From Persephonella hydrogeniphila (lineage in GTDB: Bacteria > Aquificota > Aquificia > Aquificales > Hydrogenothermaceae), in NCBI RefSeq assembly GCF_900215515.1, contig NZ_OBEI01000002.1, forward strand, positions 62,001-126,000: 64,000 bases of DNA, read 5' to 3'. A program made the position numbers and the translations under genes. The notes beneath the pieces were generated by a model that was not told the origin of the DNA, ran no database searches, and saw only the letters and a program-made list of their open reading frames with translations. The stretch's first letter is position 1. The number at the start of each line of letters is the position of its first letter. Positions 1 to 8,655 of this stretch are shown one piece after another.

Positions 1-300
1 ACATCGCAGCCAAACTGTAATGCATGTCATAACACAGGCTCTGGAATATATCCGAGAAAACTCTGGAGAATAGGGGCAAATCTGATGGATGACCACCCTG
101 TTTCCATATCATATCCTACCCCTGACCAGGACCCTGATTTTAATATTCCCCCTGATCCACAAAAAGGATGGCCTGACATAAAACTGTTTAACGGTAAAGT
201 GGAATGTCCAACATGCCATGACCCCCATAACGGACAGCCTTTATTCCTTAGAAAACCCAATGAGTACAGTCAGTTATGTTTTACATGTCATAAAAAATAA
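1..300 (+). CDS. Multihaem c-type cytochrome, C-terminal part (5' end outside window)
   Basis: The frame is open from base 1 to a TAA at 298-300, so the gene begins outside the window. The visible 99 residues carry three CXXCH haem-attachment motifs: CNACH (bases 16-30), CPTCH and CFTCH. This marks a periplasmic or exported multihaem electron-transfer protein. The spacing of the last two motifs and the DPHNG segment after CPTCH resemble doubled-CXXCH domain cytochromes found in thermophilic chemolithoautotrophs. The electron donor and acceptor cannot be told from this fragment. The stop codon directly abuts the end of the convergent hydrolase gene, with no gap and no visible terminator. Confidence 0.85.
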   Translation, partial: TSQPNCNACHNTGSGIYPRKLWRIGANLMDDHPVSISYPTPDQDPDFNIPPDPQKGWPDIKLFNGKVECPTCHDPHNGQPLFLRKPNEYSQLCFTCHKK

Positions 301-2382
301 TCAGTTATTGAGATACCAGTCATAAAACAGGTATATATATTCCAAATTTTTGCTCTCTGTGAGAAATCTTCTTTTTCTCTCATCCTGTACATAGTTCAAT
401 AAAAAACTGTTTATCTTTTCTTGTGGAAAGATATCTGTATACCAGTTGAACATCTCAGATACCATAACAGCATTCTCTTCGGGGTATATAAGGACTTCAG
501 AGCTTCCTACAAAATCCTTTACAGCTTTTTTTATCTCTAAATCAGGATTTTCCGGCTGGATATACCTTAAAGGGGGAGACGACTGGGTTCCTCTAACCAG
601 AGAAATTATAAGCTCTTCTCTGTTTTCAAACTCTTTAAGAATGTTCTCTATATCTGTTAATGAGTAATTCTTACCGTTTATATTGTACTTTATTTTTGTA
701 AAGAAACCTTCAACTTCCTTTACAGTTCTTTTGATTTTCATTTTCAGTATAAAATCAATAACCATCATATTGTAAATGTTCACCCAGAAAGATTTTCTCT
801 CTGATTCTTTCAAAGATGACAGATCAAACTTTTGGAGCTTACCTGCTATATTCTGAAACAGTTTGTATTCTGGAGACAGTTTTATCCTTCTATAATCTAC
901 AGAACCGTTTTTCACATATTTCTCAAGTATCTCTTTTGTTAAGTAGTTAAATTCCTTAAATATTTCCGGTGGAGATTTTATTGATATACCATTCTTGTCA
1001 GGATTAACAACAATCTCATCTGCTACCGTATTTATATATATACCTATATTTTTTCTCAGGTTATTTGATTTTATGTAATCGTAGTATAGATCTATAAAAA
1101 GAGCAGCTGTCCAAGAAAAATCCTCAGTTCCGTACCCTGTTCCATATCTTGAATCAAAATATTCATAAAATCCGAATCTAACAGGAAGTTCAAGTATTGT
1201 TTTTTCAAGATGTTCTGCTTTTTGTTTAAACCTGTACCTCTTCAACCCCTGAAACAGCATCCAGTTTATATTTATCCAGACGGGCCCCCTCCAGTAATTT
1301 TTCGTACTGAAATCTTTTTTTGTTTTGTCATAATTAGGTATAGCAAAACAGTTCTCTTCGTGAATTTCACAGAAGCTTGCAGAGTTCATGTACTCAAGGA
1401 GTTTTAATGCCTGAGAGTGGGATGCAACTCCACCGAAAAGAGGCATAAATCCGGCAGACGTTTCAACCTTTATCTGCTTTTTTTCTATATAGTCATAAGC
1501 ATAAAATATACCTTTATTCCCATCATAAAGGGTATCTCTCATTGATCTTGCTGTAGATAAATACCACTCTTCAGCCTGTTTGTAATCTTCTCCTAATATG
1601 TCTGCTATTTTAATGAGAGCTTCATTTGACGCAGAAAGTACAGAGTTAAAAAGGGGATCTATAACTATAAAAGGACACTCATGGAATATTTTTCTTTCTT
1701 CATATCTGTTTTTTCTAAAAAGATCTACAAGATATATATACCTTTTGTAATCTTCGTCTTTAGGTCTTTGTTCAGGATTTATTATTTTATCGTCTTTTCT
1801 GATAAAGTCTGGAACTTTTACCTGTGAGAGATCTATTTTCTCAAGAACAGGATCCCACATAGGTGAATTATCCATACCAGATTCCCAAGGATGTCTTATG
1901 TAAATAAGCCCATTATCGTCTGGATTCCTTTCAAGGTAAAAGTATCTGTGCAGTTTCATAAGTCTCGGAAATAGCCATCTTAAAAAATCTTTTACTTTTC
2001 CCTTATCAGATGAGTTTTCGTAAATTTTTAATGCTGCAAATGCATGTATTGGAGGTTGGGTTATTCCTGATGTAAGGTGGTTTTCTGGAGAGTATTTGGA
2101 AATCTCTGTTTTCCAGAAATCCGGTTCAGGAAAGTATTTCCCAAGGTTATTTTTATCAAAAACTATATGTGGAAGCATCCCGTTCTTCCACTGGGCATCA
2201 AAGAGAGATTTTAACTCCTGGATAGCTCTATCTGTATTATAACGGGAATAACCTATAGCTATAAATCCAGAATCCCAGTTCCACTGGTGAGGATAGAGAT
2301 TAACAGACGGAACTGTATATCTACCATTCCAGTTTTTATCAAGCACTCTTTTTGCTTTCTGTATATACTGCTTTAAGGGCAT
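301..2382 (-). CDS. GH63-type glycoside hydrolase (mannosylglycerate/glucosylglycerate hydrolase-like) fused to a DUF547 domain
   Basis: This is a 693-residue protein with two parts. Residues about 1-440 look like the (alpha/alpha)6-barrel of GH63 enzymes of the mannosylglycerate/glucosylglycerate hydrolase group: NWDSG near residue 35, SGMDNSPMWD around Asp171 and TEDFSWTAAL around Glu420. Asp171 and Glu420 fit the acid/base pair known from the Thermus enzyme (Asp182/Glu419). Residues about 471-693 look like DUF547, with FWVNIYN, RGTQSSPPLR and the Trp-Tyr near the C-terminus. Persephonella is known to make glucosylglycerate, so turnover of this compatible solute is a sensible inference. No signal peptide is seen, so the protein is probably cytoplasmic. 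The fusion is unusual. Start ATG at 2382 is close to the next gene upstream (purM, gap 19 nt), suggesting one operon. Confidence 0.75.
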   Translation of the reverse strand: MPLKQYIQKAKRVLDKNWNGRYTVPSVNLYPHQWNWDSGFIAIGYSRYNTDRAIQELKSLFDAQWKNGMLPHIVFDKNNLGKYFPEPDFWKTEISKYSPENHLTSGITQPPIHAFAALKIYENSSDKGKVKDFLRWLFPRLMKLHRYFYLERNPDDNGLIYIRHPWESGMDNSPMWDPVLEKIDLSQVKVPDFIRKDDKIINPEQRPKDEDYKRYIYLVDLFRKNRYEERKIFHECPFIVIDPLFNSVLSASNEALIKIADILGEDYKQAEEWYLSTARSMRDTLYDGNKGIFYAYDYIEKKQIKVETSAGFMPLFGGVASHSQALKLLEYMNSASFCEIHEENCFAIPNYDKTKKDFSTKNYWRGPVWININWMLFQGLKRYRFKQKAEHLEKTILELPVRFGFYEYFDSRYGTGYGTEDFSWTAALFIDLYYDYIKSNNLRKNIGIYINTVADEIVVNPDKNGISIKSPPEIFKEFNYLTKEILEKYVKNGSVDYRRIKLSPEYKLFQNIAGKLQKFDLSSLKESERKSFWVNIYNMMVIDFILKMKIKRTVKEVEGFFTKIKYNINGKNYSLTDIENILKEFENREELIISLVRGTQSSPPLRYIQPENPDLEIKKAVKDFVGSSEVLIYPEENAVMVSEMFNWYTDIFPQEKINSFLLNYVQDERKRRFLTESKNLEYIYLFYDWYLNN

Positions 2383-2401
2383 AGCTCCTTACCTGAGAGG
2401 T

Positions 2402-3424
2402 TTATACTATGTTTACCGACCTCTCTCCCCTTTCGATTCTTCCTATTACATAAGCCTTTTCGCCTGTATCTTTTATTATGTTTAGGGCTTTTTCTTTTTC
2501 TTTTCCAGGAAGAATCAGTATCATTCCTATGCCCATATTAAATGTTCTGTACATCTCCTCTTTAGAAATATTTCCTTCCTTCTGAATCCATTTGAAAACA
2601 GGTGGAACTTCCCAGCTTCCTTCTTCTATGACCGCCTTCGTTTCAGGATTTAACACTCTTATTAGATTACCTGGAATTCCCCCTCCTGTAATATGAGCTA
2701 TGCCATGGAGTTTTACTTTTTCTGAAAGTTTTAAGACTGTTTTAACATATATTTTTGTAGGTATTAAAAGCTCCTCTCCTATCTTTTTCCCAAACTCTTC
2801 TACATAGTCGTTATAAGAGTAACCTTTTATCTCTACAAGTTTTCTTACAAGGGAGTATCCATTACTGTGAACACCAGAAGAAGCTATTCCTATCAGAACA
2901 TCTCCTTCTTCTGTTTTTGAACCATCAAGCATTTTTTCTCTTTCCACAACACCAATAGCAAAACCTGCGAGATCGTATTCTCCCTCTCCATACATTCCCG
3001 GCATCTCTGCCGTTTCTCCTCCTATTAATGCACACTCAGCCTGTTTACACCCTTCAGCTATTCCTTTAACAACATCTATAGCAACTTCTGTTTTTAGTTT
3101 TCCTGTAGCAAAGTAATCAAGGAAAAAAATTGGTTTTGACGTTGTTGTCACAAGGTCATTGACGCACATAGCCACCAGATCTATTCCTATCGTGTCATGC
3201 TTATCCATTATCTGTGCTACTTTTAGTTTAGTTCCTACCCCATCTGTAGAAGATGTAATTACAGGTTCTTTATAGTTTGCGATCTCTAAAAGATACGCCC
3301 CTGCAAATCCACCTATTGGAGTGATTACATTCTTGTTAAATGTTTCTTTTATAAAACCTTTTATCTGATTTACGAATCTGTCGGCCTTTTCTATGTCTAC
3401 ACCTGCATCTTTATAACTCAGCAT
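2402..3424 (-). CDS. purM: Phosphoribosylformylglycinamidine cyclo-ligase (AIR synthetase)
   Basis: The protein has 340 residues, the usual PurM length. It converts formylglycinamidine ribonucleotide plus ATP to aminoimidazole ribonucleotide in de novo purine synthesis, in the cytoplasm. Recognisable family features are the opening SYKDAGVDIEKAD, the TDGVGTKLKVA nucleotide-binding segment near residue 60, the VNDLV motif, GGETAEMPGMY in the middle and HITGGGIPGN near residue 245. The ATG is preceded by an AGGAGAAG ribosome binding site. It lies 9 nt downstream of the L,D-transpeptidase gene and reads into the hydrolase gene, so the four minus-strand genes from pgpA onward look co-transcribed, although their functions are unrelated. 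Confidence 0.96.
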   Translation of the reverse strand: MLSYKDAGVDIEKADRFVNQIKGFIKETFNKNVITPIGGFAGAYLLEIANYKEPVITSSTDGVGTKLKVAQIMDKHDTIGIDLVAMCVNDLVTTTSKPIFFLDYFATGKLKTEVAIDVVKGIAEGCKQAECALIGGETAEMPGMYGEGEYDLAGFAIGVVEREKMLDGSKTEEGDVLIGIASSGVHSNGYSLVRKLVEIKGYSYNDYVEEFGKKIGEELLIPTKIYVKTVLKLSEKVKLHGIAHITGGGIPGNLIRVLNPETKAVIEEGSWEVPPVFKWIQKEGNISKEEMYRTFNMGIGMILILPGKEKEKALNIIKDTGEKAYVIGRIERGERSVNIV

Positions 3425-3433
3425 CTTCTTCTC

Positions 3434-4327
3434 CTAAAAATTTTCTTCAGTGAGAATCTTCATACTATCTGCAGATAAATATATTACCTTTTTTGCGGTT
3501 CTTATTTCATCCCCAGATAAAAATCCTATCTGCGTATAAACAGCAAAATACTCTTTTCCATTTTTCCTCTTGTCAATAAATGCCATACTGTTTACAAACT
3601 GCACAAAAGGTTTATTTCCCCCTACAGAATACAGATTTTTTTTGTATATCTGTAGCTGGTCGTATCTGGTACCGTATTTAGAATAAAAGTGAGGGGAGTA
3701 CAGGTTGTAAAGAACTTCTGTATCTCCATTGTACAGTTTTAGGAGAGCATCCTTCCATTTTTCTAAAAAATCTAATACTTTTTTCTGGTATTTCTTATAC
3801 TCAGAAACAGGAAGTCTAAGGAATCTCTCCTGTATAATAACAGGGGTTTTCTTCAGAAATATATAGTTGGACAATTTTTTAAGATCTCCATTTTTTAGTA
3901 TCACACATCCTTTTGAGCTAAAAAAGAGAAGTTCTTTCTTTTCCGAACCGTGTATCCATATTCCTGTACCAGTTCTGCGGAGTATATATTTATCAAGGGC
4001 ATTAGGATAATTAAGGGGGAAAGCTCCTTCTCCATAATAGGAGGGAAGAGTATACCCAGGCTTGAAAGAAACTGGAAAATAAACACCAGAAGGCGTCCTC
4101 ATATCTCCTTTCTGTATCTTATCTCCGAATCTCAAGCCTGTGATAGACACCATCTCATCTAAAACGACAGGATATCCCTCTTTTAGCTGGACAACTATCA
4201 GTTTCTGGTGGGATTTACTTACAATGATAGCTTTAAGATGGGAGGGAAGCATAAGAACATTGCTGTACACATACTCTTCAGAAAAGGCTATCTTAAAAAG
4301 TAGTAAAAGTAATAAAAAAGCTCTCAT
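3434..4327 (-). CDS. Periplasmic L,D-transpeptidase (YkuD domain) with NTF2-like C-terminal domain
   Basis: The 297-residue protein starts with a Sec signal peptide (about residues 1-16). It then has a YkuD catalytic domain: the GIWIHGS segment supplies the catalytic histidine, and SKGCVILKNGD supplies the nucleophilic cysteine (SKGC in place of the commoner SHGC). The segment after about residue 180 (VLDFLEKWKDALLKLYNGD) resembles the NTF2-like domain of the Cds6 branch of L,D-transpeptidases. It should form 3-3 peptidoglycan cross-links or attach proteins to peptidoglycan. The start codon overlaps the pgpA stop (ATGA), indicating translational coupling. Confidence 0.85.
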   Translation of the reverse strand: MRAFLLLLLLFKIAFSEEYVYSNVLMLPSHLKAIIVSKSHQKLIVVQLKEGYPVVLDEMVSITGLRFGDKIQKGDMRTPSGVYFPVSFKPGYTLPSYYGEGAFPLNYPNALDKYILRRTGTGIWIHGSEKKELLFFSSKGCVILKNGDLKKLSNYIFLKKTPVIIQERFLRLPVSEYKKYQKKVLDFLEKWKDALLKLYNGDTEVLYNLYSPHFYSKYGTRYDQLQIYKKNLYSVGGNKPFVQFVNSMAFIDKRKNGKEYFAVYTQIGFLSGDEIRTAKKVIYLSADSMKILTEENF

Positions 4328-4842
4328 ATCCCAAAGAACTTAACAGCTATAAACATAACAATCCATGTATAAATCCCAGCAACAATATCATCAGCCATAA
4401 CCCCAAATCCAGAAGGTAGTTTTTCAAACATCCTTATAGGAGGAGGTTTGAGAATGTCAAAAAATCTGAAAACAACAAAGGCAAGAAGAAGGTGCTGCCA
4501 TGTTGGTTCAAAACCTATCATAGCCACCATATATCCTGCTATCTCATCTATAACAACATATTCAGGATCTTTATCTTTAAATGTTTCAACGACGACAGTT
4601 GAAGCCCATATACCTATAAGGAAAACTGCAAGAGTGATAGATATCTGATTGATAAGCTGGTACTGACCTCCCTTTGTCCAGTATATAAGAATGGGAAAGA
4701 TACCGACGAGAGTTCCTATTGTTCCGGGAGCTACAGGAATCTTTCCTACAAATAGACCTGTCGAGAGGGTAAAGGCAATCATTGTTTTGAAACTTTCTTC
4801 TTTCCTTTCTTCACCAGTTCCATTTTTCTGTGAATCTTCCAA
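4324..4842 (-). CDS. pgpA: Phosphatidylglycerophosphatase A
   Basis: This is a 172-residue integral membrane protein that should dephosphorylate phosphatidylglycerophosphate to phosphatidylglycerol. Family landmarks are PVAPGTIGTLVG near residue 37, DEIAGYMVA in the middle and the C-terminal FDILKPPP...GFGVMADDIVAG segment with its acidic residues. The start is a TTG, supported by AAGGAG 8 nt upstream; an N-terminal hydrophilic tail of about 20 residues precedes the conserved part. It is the first gene of the minus-strand run and is divergent from nuoCD, with 115 nt between them. Confidence 0.93.
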   Translation of the reverse strand: MEDSQKNGTGEERKEESFKTMIAFTLSTGLFVGKIPVAPGTIGTLVGIFPILIYWTKGGQYQLINQISITLAVFLIGIWASTVVVETFKDKDPEYVVIDEIAGYMVAMIGFEPTWQHLLLAFVVFRFFDILKPPPIRMFEKLPSGFGVMADDIVAGIYTWIVMFIAVKFFGI

Positions 4843-4893
4843 TAAAAACTCCTTTATAGCCTTTATTTTGAATAATTAATTATACTCAAAAAG

Positions 4894-4922
4894 TTGATAA
4901 AAAATAATTTAACCTTTAAAAT
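4894..4922 (+). promoter_or_regulatory. Predicted sigma-70-type promoter of nuoCD
   Basis: TTGATA (4894-4899), a 17-nt spacer and TAAAAT (4917-4922) match the housekeeping consensus well. The predicted transcription start is near 4929, about 29 nt before the nuoCD start codon. This is a by-eye prediction. Confidence 0.6.
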
Positions 4923-4940
4923 TTATAACACTGTTATAAA
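4922..4940. promoter_or_regulatory. Perfect 19-bp palindrome over the nuoCD transcription start (putative operator)
   Basis: TTTATAACA-C-TGTTATAAA is a perfect 9-1-9 inverted repeat. It begins at the last base of the predicted -10 box and spans the predicted start of transcription, the usual place for a repressor site. The regulator is unknown: the sequence is not an obvious FNR, CRP or Rex site. Confidence 0.5.
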
Positions 4941-4957
4941 AAATATGGAGAGGCGAT

Positions 4958-6694
4958 ATGTCCTGGATAACTCTGGATAAGATAAACAAACTTAAAGAAA
5001 GATTTGATTATGTTCAAGTAAATGAAAATGACAAAGGATTTCATTCCGTAGAAGTTCCTAAAGAAAATCTAAAACAGTTCCTTAAGTTTCTAAAAGAAGA
5101 TCCAGATTACCAGTTTAAAATGTTTATAGACTGGACAATTATCGATCATGGAGAAAAAGCCGATCCAAGATTTCAAGGTGTTCTGATACTTTTCTCTCCT
5201 GAGTATAAAGAAAGAATTATAGTAAAAACTTGGGCTACAGATGAAACATTACCTACATTAACGGATATATGGCCAGGTGCTAAATGGGCTGAAAGAGAAG
5301 CCTGGGATATGTTCGGTATTAAGTTCGAGGGACATGAAAATCTTGTCAGAATGTTTCTGTGGGAGACTTACCAGTACCATCCCCTCAGAAAGGATTTTCC
5401 CTTAAGAGGTCATGAAGAGGTAGAGCTACCTTCTTTAAATGAGAAAGAGAGAATGGATCAGTTGGAAGGTCTCCAGAACTACTCAAGGATGCATACAGCC
5501 CTTCCAACGCTGGAAGATCTTGAAATAACACAGAGAAAAAGAATGCCTAATAAAAAATCTCAGGTCGTTCTAAACTGGGGACCTTTACATCCAGGAACCC
5601 ACGGAACTATATGGTTTTTATTTGATATGGAAAGTGAATATGTACAGGAATGTGATATTATCATCGGTCAGCTCCACAGAGGAGTAGAAAAGTTAGCGGA
5701 GAATCTCAACGTACAGCAGATACTTCCATATACAGACAGAATGGACTATATAGCCTCTATGAATGAAAATCACTCTGTATGTGTTGCAGCTGAAAAACTG
5801 CTTGGCATACACGAAAAGATCCCAGAAAAAGCAAAATATATAAGAACTATGCTTGCAGAGTTATCAAGGATAAATTCTCATCTCCTCTGGCTTGGAACAT
5901 ATGCCCTTGATCTTGGTGCTCTTACAATGTTCCTTTACACGTTCAGGGAAAGAGAAAAAATAATGGATATATTTGAAGGAATATCCGGAGCAAGATTTAC
6001 TATTAATTACTTCAGAGTAGGAGGTGTTTACGCAGATCTACCTTACGGAGCTCTTGATGCCATTGAGCATTTTATAAAAGATTTCCCTGCAAGACTTGGT
6101 GATTATGAAAATCTCCTTACAAGAAATAGGATATGGCTCAGCAGAAATGTTGATGTTGGAATTATAACAGAACAGGACGTTTACGATTACGGATTGACAG
6201 GGGCTGTTGCAAGAGCTTCTGGAGTTCCTTATGATCTGAGAATTATAGATAAATACGATGCTTACGGTGAGGTTGAGTTTGATGTTCCTGTAGGGGAAAA
6301 GGGTGATTCCTACGACAGATACCTTGTAAGAATAGAAGAGATGAAACAGTCGGCAAGAATAGTAAAACAGTGCGTAGAAAAGCTGAGAAAGATGTCGAAG
6401 AATGATCCATTCTTCTTTGAACCTGAAGACAAAAAAATGAAAATAACAATAGACGGAAGAGGTACAAAACTGTTTAAAGGTGAAGTTTATGCAGGTGCAG
6501 ATAATCCAAGGGGAGAACTTGGTGTATACATTTACATGCCAAAAGATGGAATAAAACCCTACAGATTTAGACTAAGATCAGGAGCTTTTTATAATCTCCA
6601 GATATTCTCAAAAATTATCGTAGGAAGACCTATAGCAGATGCTATAACAATTCTTTCAACTATTGACCCTGTCGTTGGGGAAACAGACAGATAG
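4958..6694 (+). CDS. nuoCD: NADH-quinone oxidoreductase, fused subunits C and D
   Basis: This 578-residue protein joins NuoC (about residues 1-165, ending in the HPLRKDFPLRGHEE signature) to NuoD (about 190-578, starting at NWGPLHPGTHG). It forms the hydrophilic connecting arm of complex I and lines the quinone site next to cluster N2. The HPGTHG histidines, the HRGVEKL segment and PYTDRMDY are conserved. Arg261 in PYTDRMDY aligns with the arginine of the mitochondrial 49-kDa subunit that is dimethylated by NDUFAF7. The ATG has GGAGAGG upstream. Only C/D and I are encoded here; the remaining nuo genes are not in this window. It is followed by nuoI after 9 nt. Confidence 0.96.
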   Translation: MSWITLDKINKLKERFDYVQVNENDKGFHSVEVPKENLKQFLKFLKEDPDYQFKMFIDWTIIDHGEKADPRFQGVLILFSPEYKERIIVKTWATDETLPTLTDIWPGAKWAEREAWDMFGIKFEGHENLVRMFLWETYQYHPLRKDFPLRGHEEVELPSLNEKERMDQLEGLQNYSRMHTALPTLEDLEITQRKRMPNKKSQVVLNWGPLHPGTHGTIWFLFDMESEYVQECDIIIGQLHRGVEKLAENLNVQQILPYTDRMDYIASMNENHSVCVAAEKLLGIHEKIPEKAKYIRTMLAELSRINSHLLWLGTYALDLGALTMFLYTFREREKIMDIFEGISGARFTINYFRVGGVYADLPYGALDAIEHFIKDFPARLGDYENLLTRNRIWLSRNVDVGIITEQDVYDYGLTGAVARASGVPYDLRIIDKYDAYGEVEFDVPVGEKGDSYDRYLVRIEEMKQSARIVKQCVEKLRKMSKNDPFFFEPEDKKMKITIDGRGTKLFKGEVYAGADNPRGELGVYIYMPKDGIKPYRFRLRSGAFYNLQIFSKIIVGRPIADAITILSTIDPVVGETDR

Positions 6695-6703
6695 GAGGAA
6701 AAG

Positions 6704-7405
6704 ATGGGCATAAAAAAAGTTGGCTTAAATAGAAATATACAGCCCCAGTCCCTTACAGAAAAAATATTCTTCCTCGATTTTATGAAGGGGCTAAAAACAA
6801 CTATAAAACACCTCTTTAAAAAAGTGATCACGGTAGATTTTCCTTTTGAGCTTGTAGAACCTGCTCCAAGATTCAGAGGAGTCCACGGTCTGAGGAATGT
6901 AGACGGGACAGAAAAAGATGACTTTCAGGCATGGGTTAAAAAGCTGAAAATAAAACCTCCTGAAATGGGAGAAACAAGATGTATAGCATGTAAGTTCTGT
7001 CAGGCAGCATGTCCTGTCCCTGAAATTTTCATAATTAAGGCAGATAAACTTGATGTTCCTGAGGATCATCCCCACCATGGTCTGAAAGTACTTTCCCAGT
7101 TTGATATGGATCTGTCAAAATGTATGTTCTGTGGTTTATGTACACTGGCCTGCCCAACTGTATGTATAATACATACAGATATTTATGATCTGTCTTCATA
7201 CACAAGGAGAGGATGGGTTTTAAACAAAGAAACCCTATCAAAAATAGCTGATGATTTTATAGCAAGAAGAGGAAAGGAAAAGTATGACGAAAAATCACAC
7301 TGGCCTGATTACCAAAAAATATGGAATGATGCAGATGCAGCAAGGGCAAAAGCATGGGATAATAATCCTCCAAAATTAGGTCCAAACTACGCAGACCAGC
7401 AGTAA
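6704..7405 (+). CDS. nuoI: NADH-quinone oxidoreductase subunit I
   Basis: The 233-residue protein has two 4Fe-4S ferredoxin motifs: Cys93/96/99/103 (CIACKFCQAACP) and Cys140/143/146/150 (CMFCGLCTLACP). These bind clusters N6a and N6b, which pass electrons toward N2. An N-terminal stretch of about 60 residues precedes the clusters and includes the membrane-associating helix (LKTTIKHLFKK). A C-terminal tail of about 60 residues extends past the second motif, somewhat longer than in short NuoI proteins. AGGAGG lies just before the ATG, and the gene is clearly co-transcribed with nuoCD. Confidence 0.95.
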   Translation: MGIKKVGLNRNIQPQSLTEKIFFLDFMKGLKTTIKHLFKKVITVDFPFELVEPAPRFRGVHGLRNVDGTEKDDFQAWVKKLKIKPPEMGETRCIACKFCQAACPVPEIFIIKADKLDVPEDHPHHGLKVLSQFDMDLSKCMFCGLCTLACPTVCIIHTDIYDLSSYTRRGWVLNKETLSKIADDFIARRGKEKYDEKSHWPDYQKIWNDADAARAKAWDNNPPKLGPNYADQQ

Positions 7406-7412
7406 TCAGATA

Positions 7413-7432
7413 GAGGCACCTTAAGGTGCCTC
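7413..7432 (+). terminator. Hairpin downstream of nuoI (weak terminator or processing site)
   Basis: GAGGCACC-TTAA-GGTGCCTC forms a perfect 8-bp stem with a 4-nt loop, 7 nt after the nuoI stop. There is no T-run on either strand, so it is not a typical intrinsic terminator. It may attenuate read-through to midA or protect the 3' end. Confidence 0.4.
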
Positions 7433-7489
7433 CCAGAATCAAAATTCGGTTTATAATATTTTCTGCAAAATTTGTGTCTGGTGGCTTCT

Positions 7490-8644
7490 ATGAAAATCAC
7501 AGGAAAGAAAGAGCTTATCTCTGTAATAAAAGATCGTATAAAAAGAGAAGGAGAGATATCCTTTAGGGATTTTATGGATATGGCTCTGTACTATCCAGAG
7601 TTAGGTTATTACACCTCTCCACAGGAAAAAATAGGAGGTTTTGGTGACTTTTATACAGCTTCAGAGCTTGATAGAGCATTTGGAGAGCTTATCGGAAAGC
7701 AGTTTGTTGAGATATATGAAAAAGTAAAGGAAAACCCTTTCCAGATTGTTGAGATAGGAGCAGGAAAAGGATATCTTGCCTACGACATACTCAATTTCTT
7801 AAAAAAGGAACACCCTGAAGTGTACGGAAATACAGAGTATATAATAATAGAGAAATCACCGTACCATATAAAAATACAAAAAGAGATACTCTCTGACTTT
7901 GAGATAGTCAGGTGGGTACAGGATATTATAGATTTTGAAGATGAGAGCATAAACGGCGTTATTTTTTCCAACGAGCTATTTGATGCTTTTCCTGTACACC
8001 TGATAAGAAAAGTAAAAGGAAAGATATTTGAAGTATTTATAACTATAGATGAAGAAGATAATATCAGAGAAATTCTGAAAGAAGCATCTGAAGATATTCT
8101 GAGGTATATAAAAGAGCTGAACTTACAAATACCTGAGGGTATGCAGACAGAGATAAATCTTGATGCCTCCGAGTATATACAAAAAATAGGAAAAAAATTA
8201 AAGAAAGGATATGTGATAACAGTAGATTACGGGTATCCATCTTCAGAACTGTATAAACCTTACAGAATGAGAGGAACCCTACTGTGCTATTACAGGCACA
8301 GATATTCGGAAAACTTTTACGAAAATGTAGGAATGCAGGATATAACATCCCATGTTAATTTTTCAGCCTTAAAGTACTATGGTATGCTGGCAGGACTTGA
8401 TTTTACAGGCTTTACAGATCAGGCCCATTTCCTGACAAATCTGGGACTTATGGAAATACTTCAAGAACTGCAGGAAAAAAATGATTATGAATCATTTGAA
8501 AGACTGAACAGACTTAAAACACTTGTTCTCCCTAAAGGAATGGGGGAAAAATTCAAAGTTCTTGTTCAGCATAAAAATATAGATAATCCATCTATAAAAG
8601 GTCTGGATATGCTACCCTATATGAGCGACAGGTACAGGCTTTAA
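7490..8644 (+). CDS. midA: MidA/NDUFAF7-family SAM-dependent protein arginine methyltransferase
   Basis: The 384-residue protein belongs to the SAM-dependent methyltransferase family (DUF185) that includes mitochondrial NDUFAF7/MidA. Landmarks are FRDFMDMALYYPELGYYT near the N-terminus, the SAM-binding VEIGAGKGYLAYDIL, SNELFDAFPVH, and VDYGYPSSELY near residue 240. NDUFAF7 dimethylates an arginine of the complex I 49-kDa (NuoD-like) subunit, and here the gene directly follows nuoCD-nuoI. I chose the ATG at 7490, preceded by GGTGG, over an upstream TTG at 7472, because the conserved part begins right after the ATG. A TATAAT at 7452-7457 may supply a local promoter. Confidence 0.85.
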   Translation: MKITGKKELISVIKDRIKREGEISFRDFMDMALYYPELGYYTSPQEKIGGFGDFYTASELDRAFGELIGKQFVEIYEKVKENPFQIVEIGAGKGYLAYDILNFLKKEHPEVYGNTEYIIIEKSPYHIKIQKEILSDFEIVRWVQDIIDFEDESINGVIFSNELFDAFPVHLIRKVKGKIFEVFITIDEEDNIREILKEASEDILRYIKELNLQIPEGMQTEINLDASEYIQKIGKKLKKGYVITVDYGYPSSELYKPYRMRGTLLCYYRHRYSENFYENVGMQDITSHVNFSALKYYGMLAGLDFTGFTDQAHFLTNLGLMEILQELQEKNDYESFERLNRLKTLVLPKGMGEKFKVLVQHKNIDNPSIKGLDMLPYMSDRYRL

Positions 8645-8655
8645 AGGAGTTAGGA

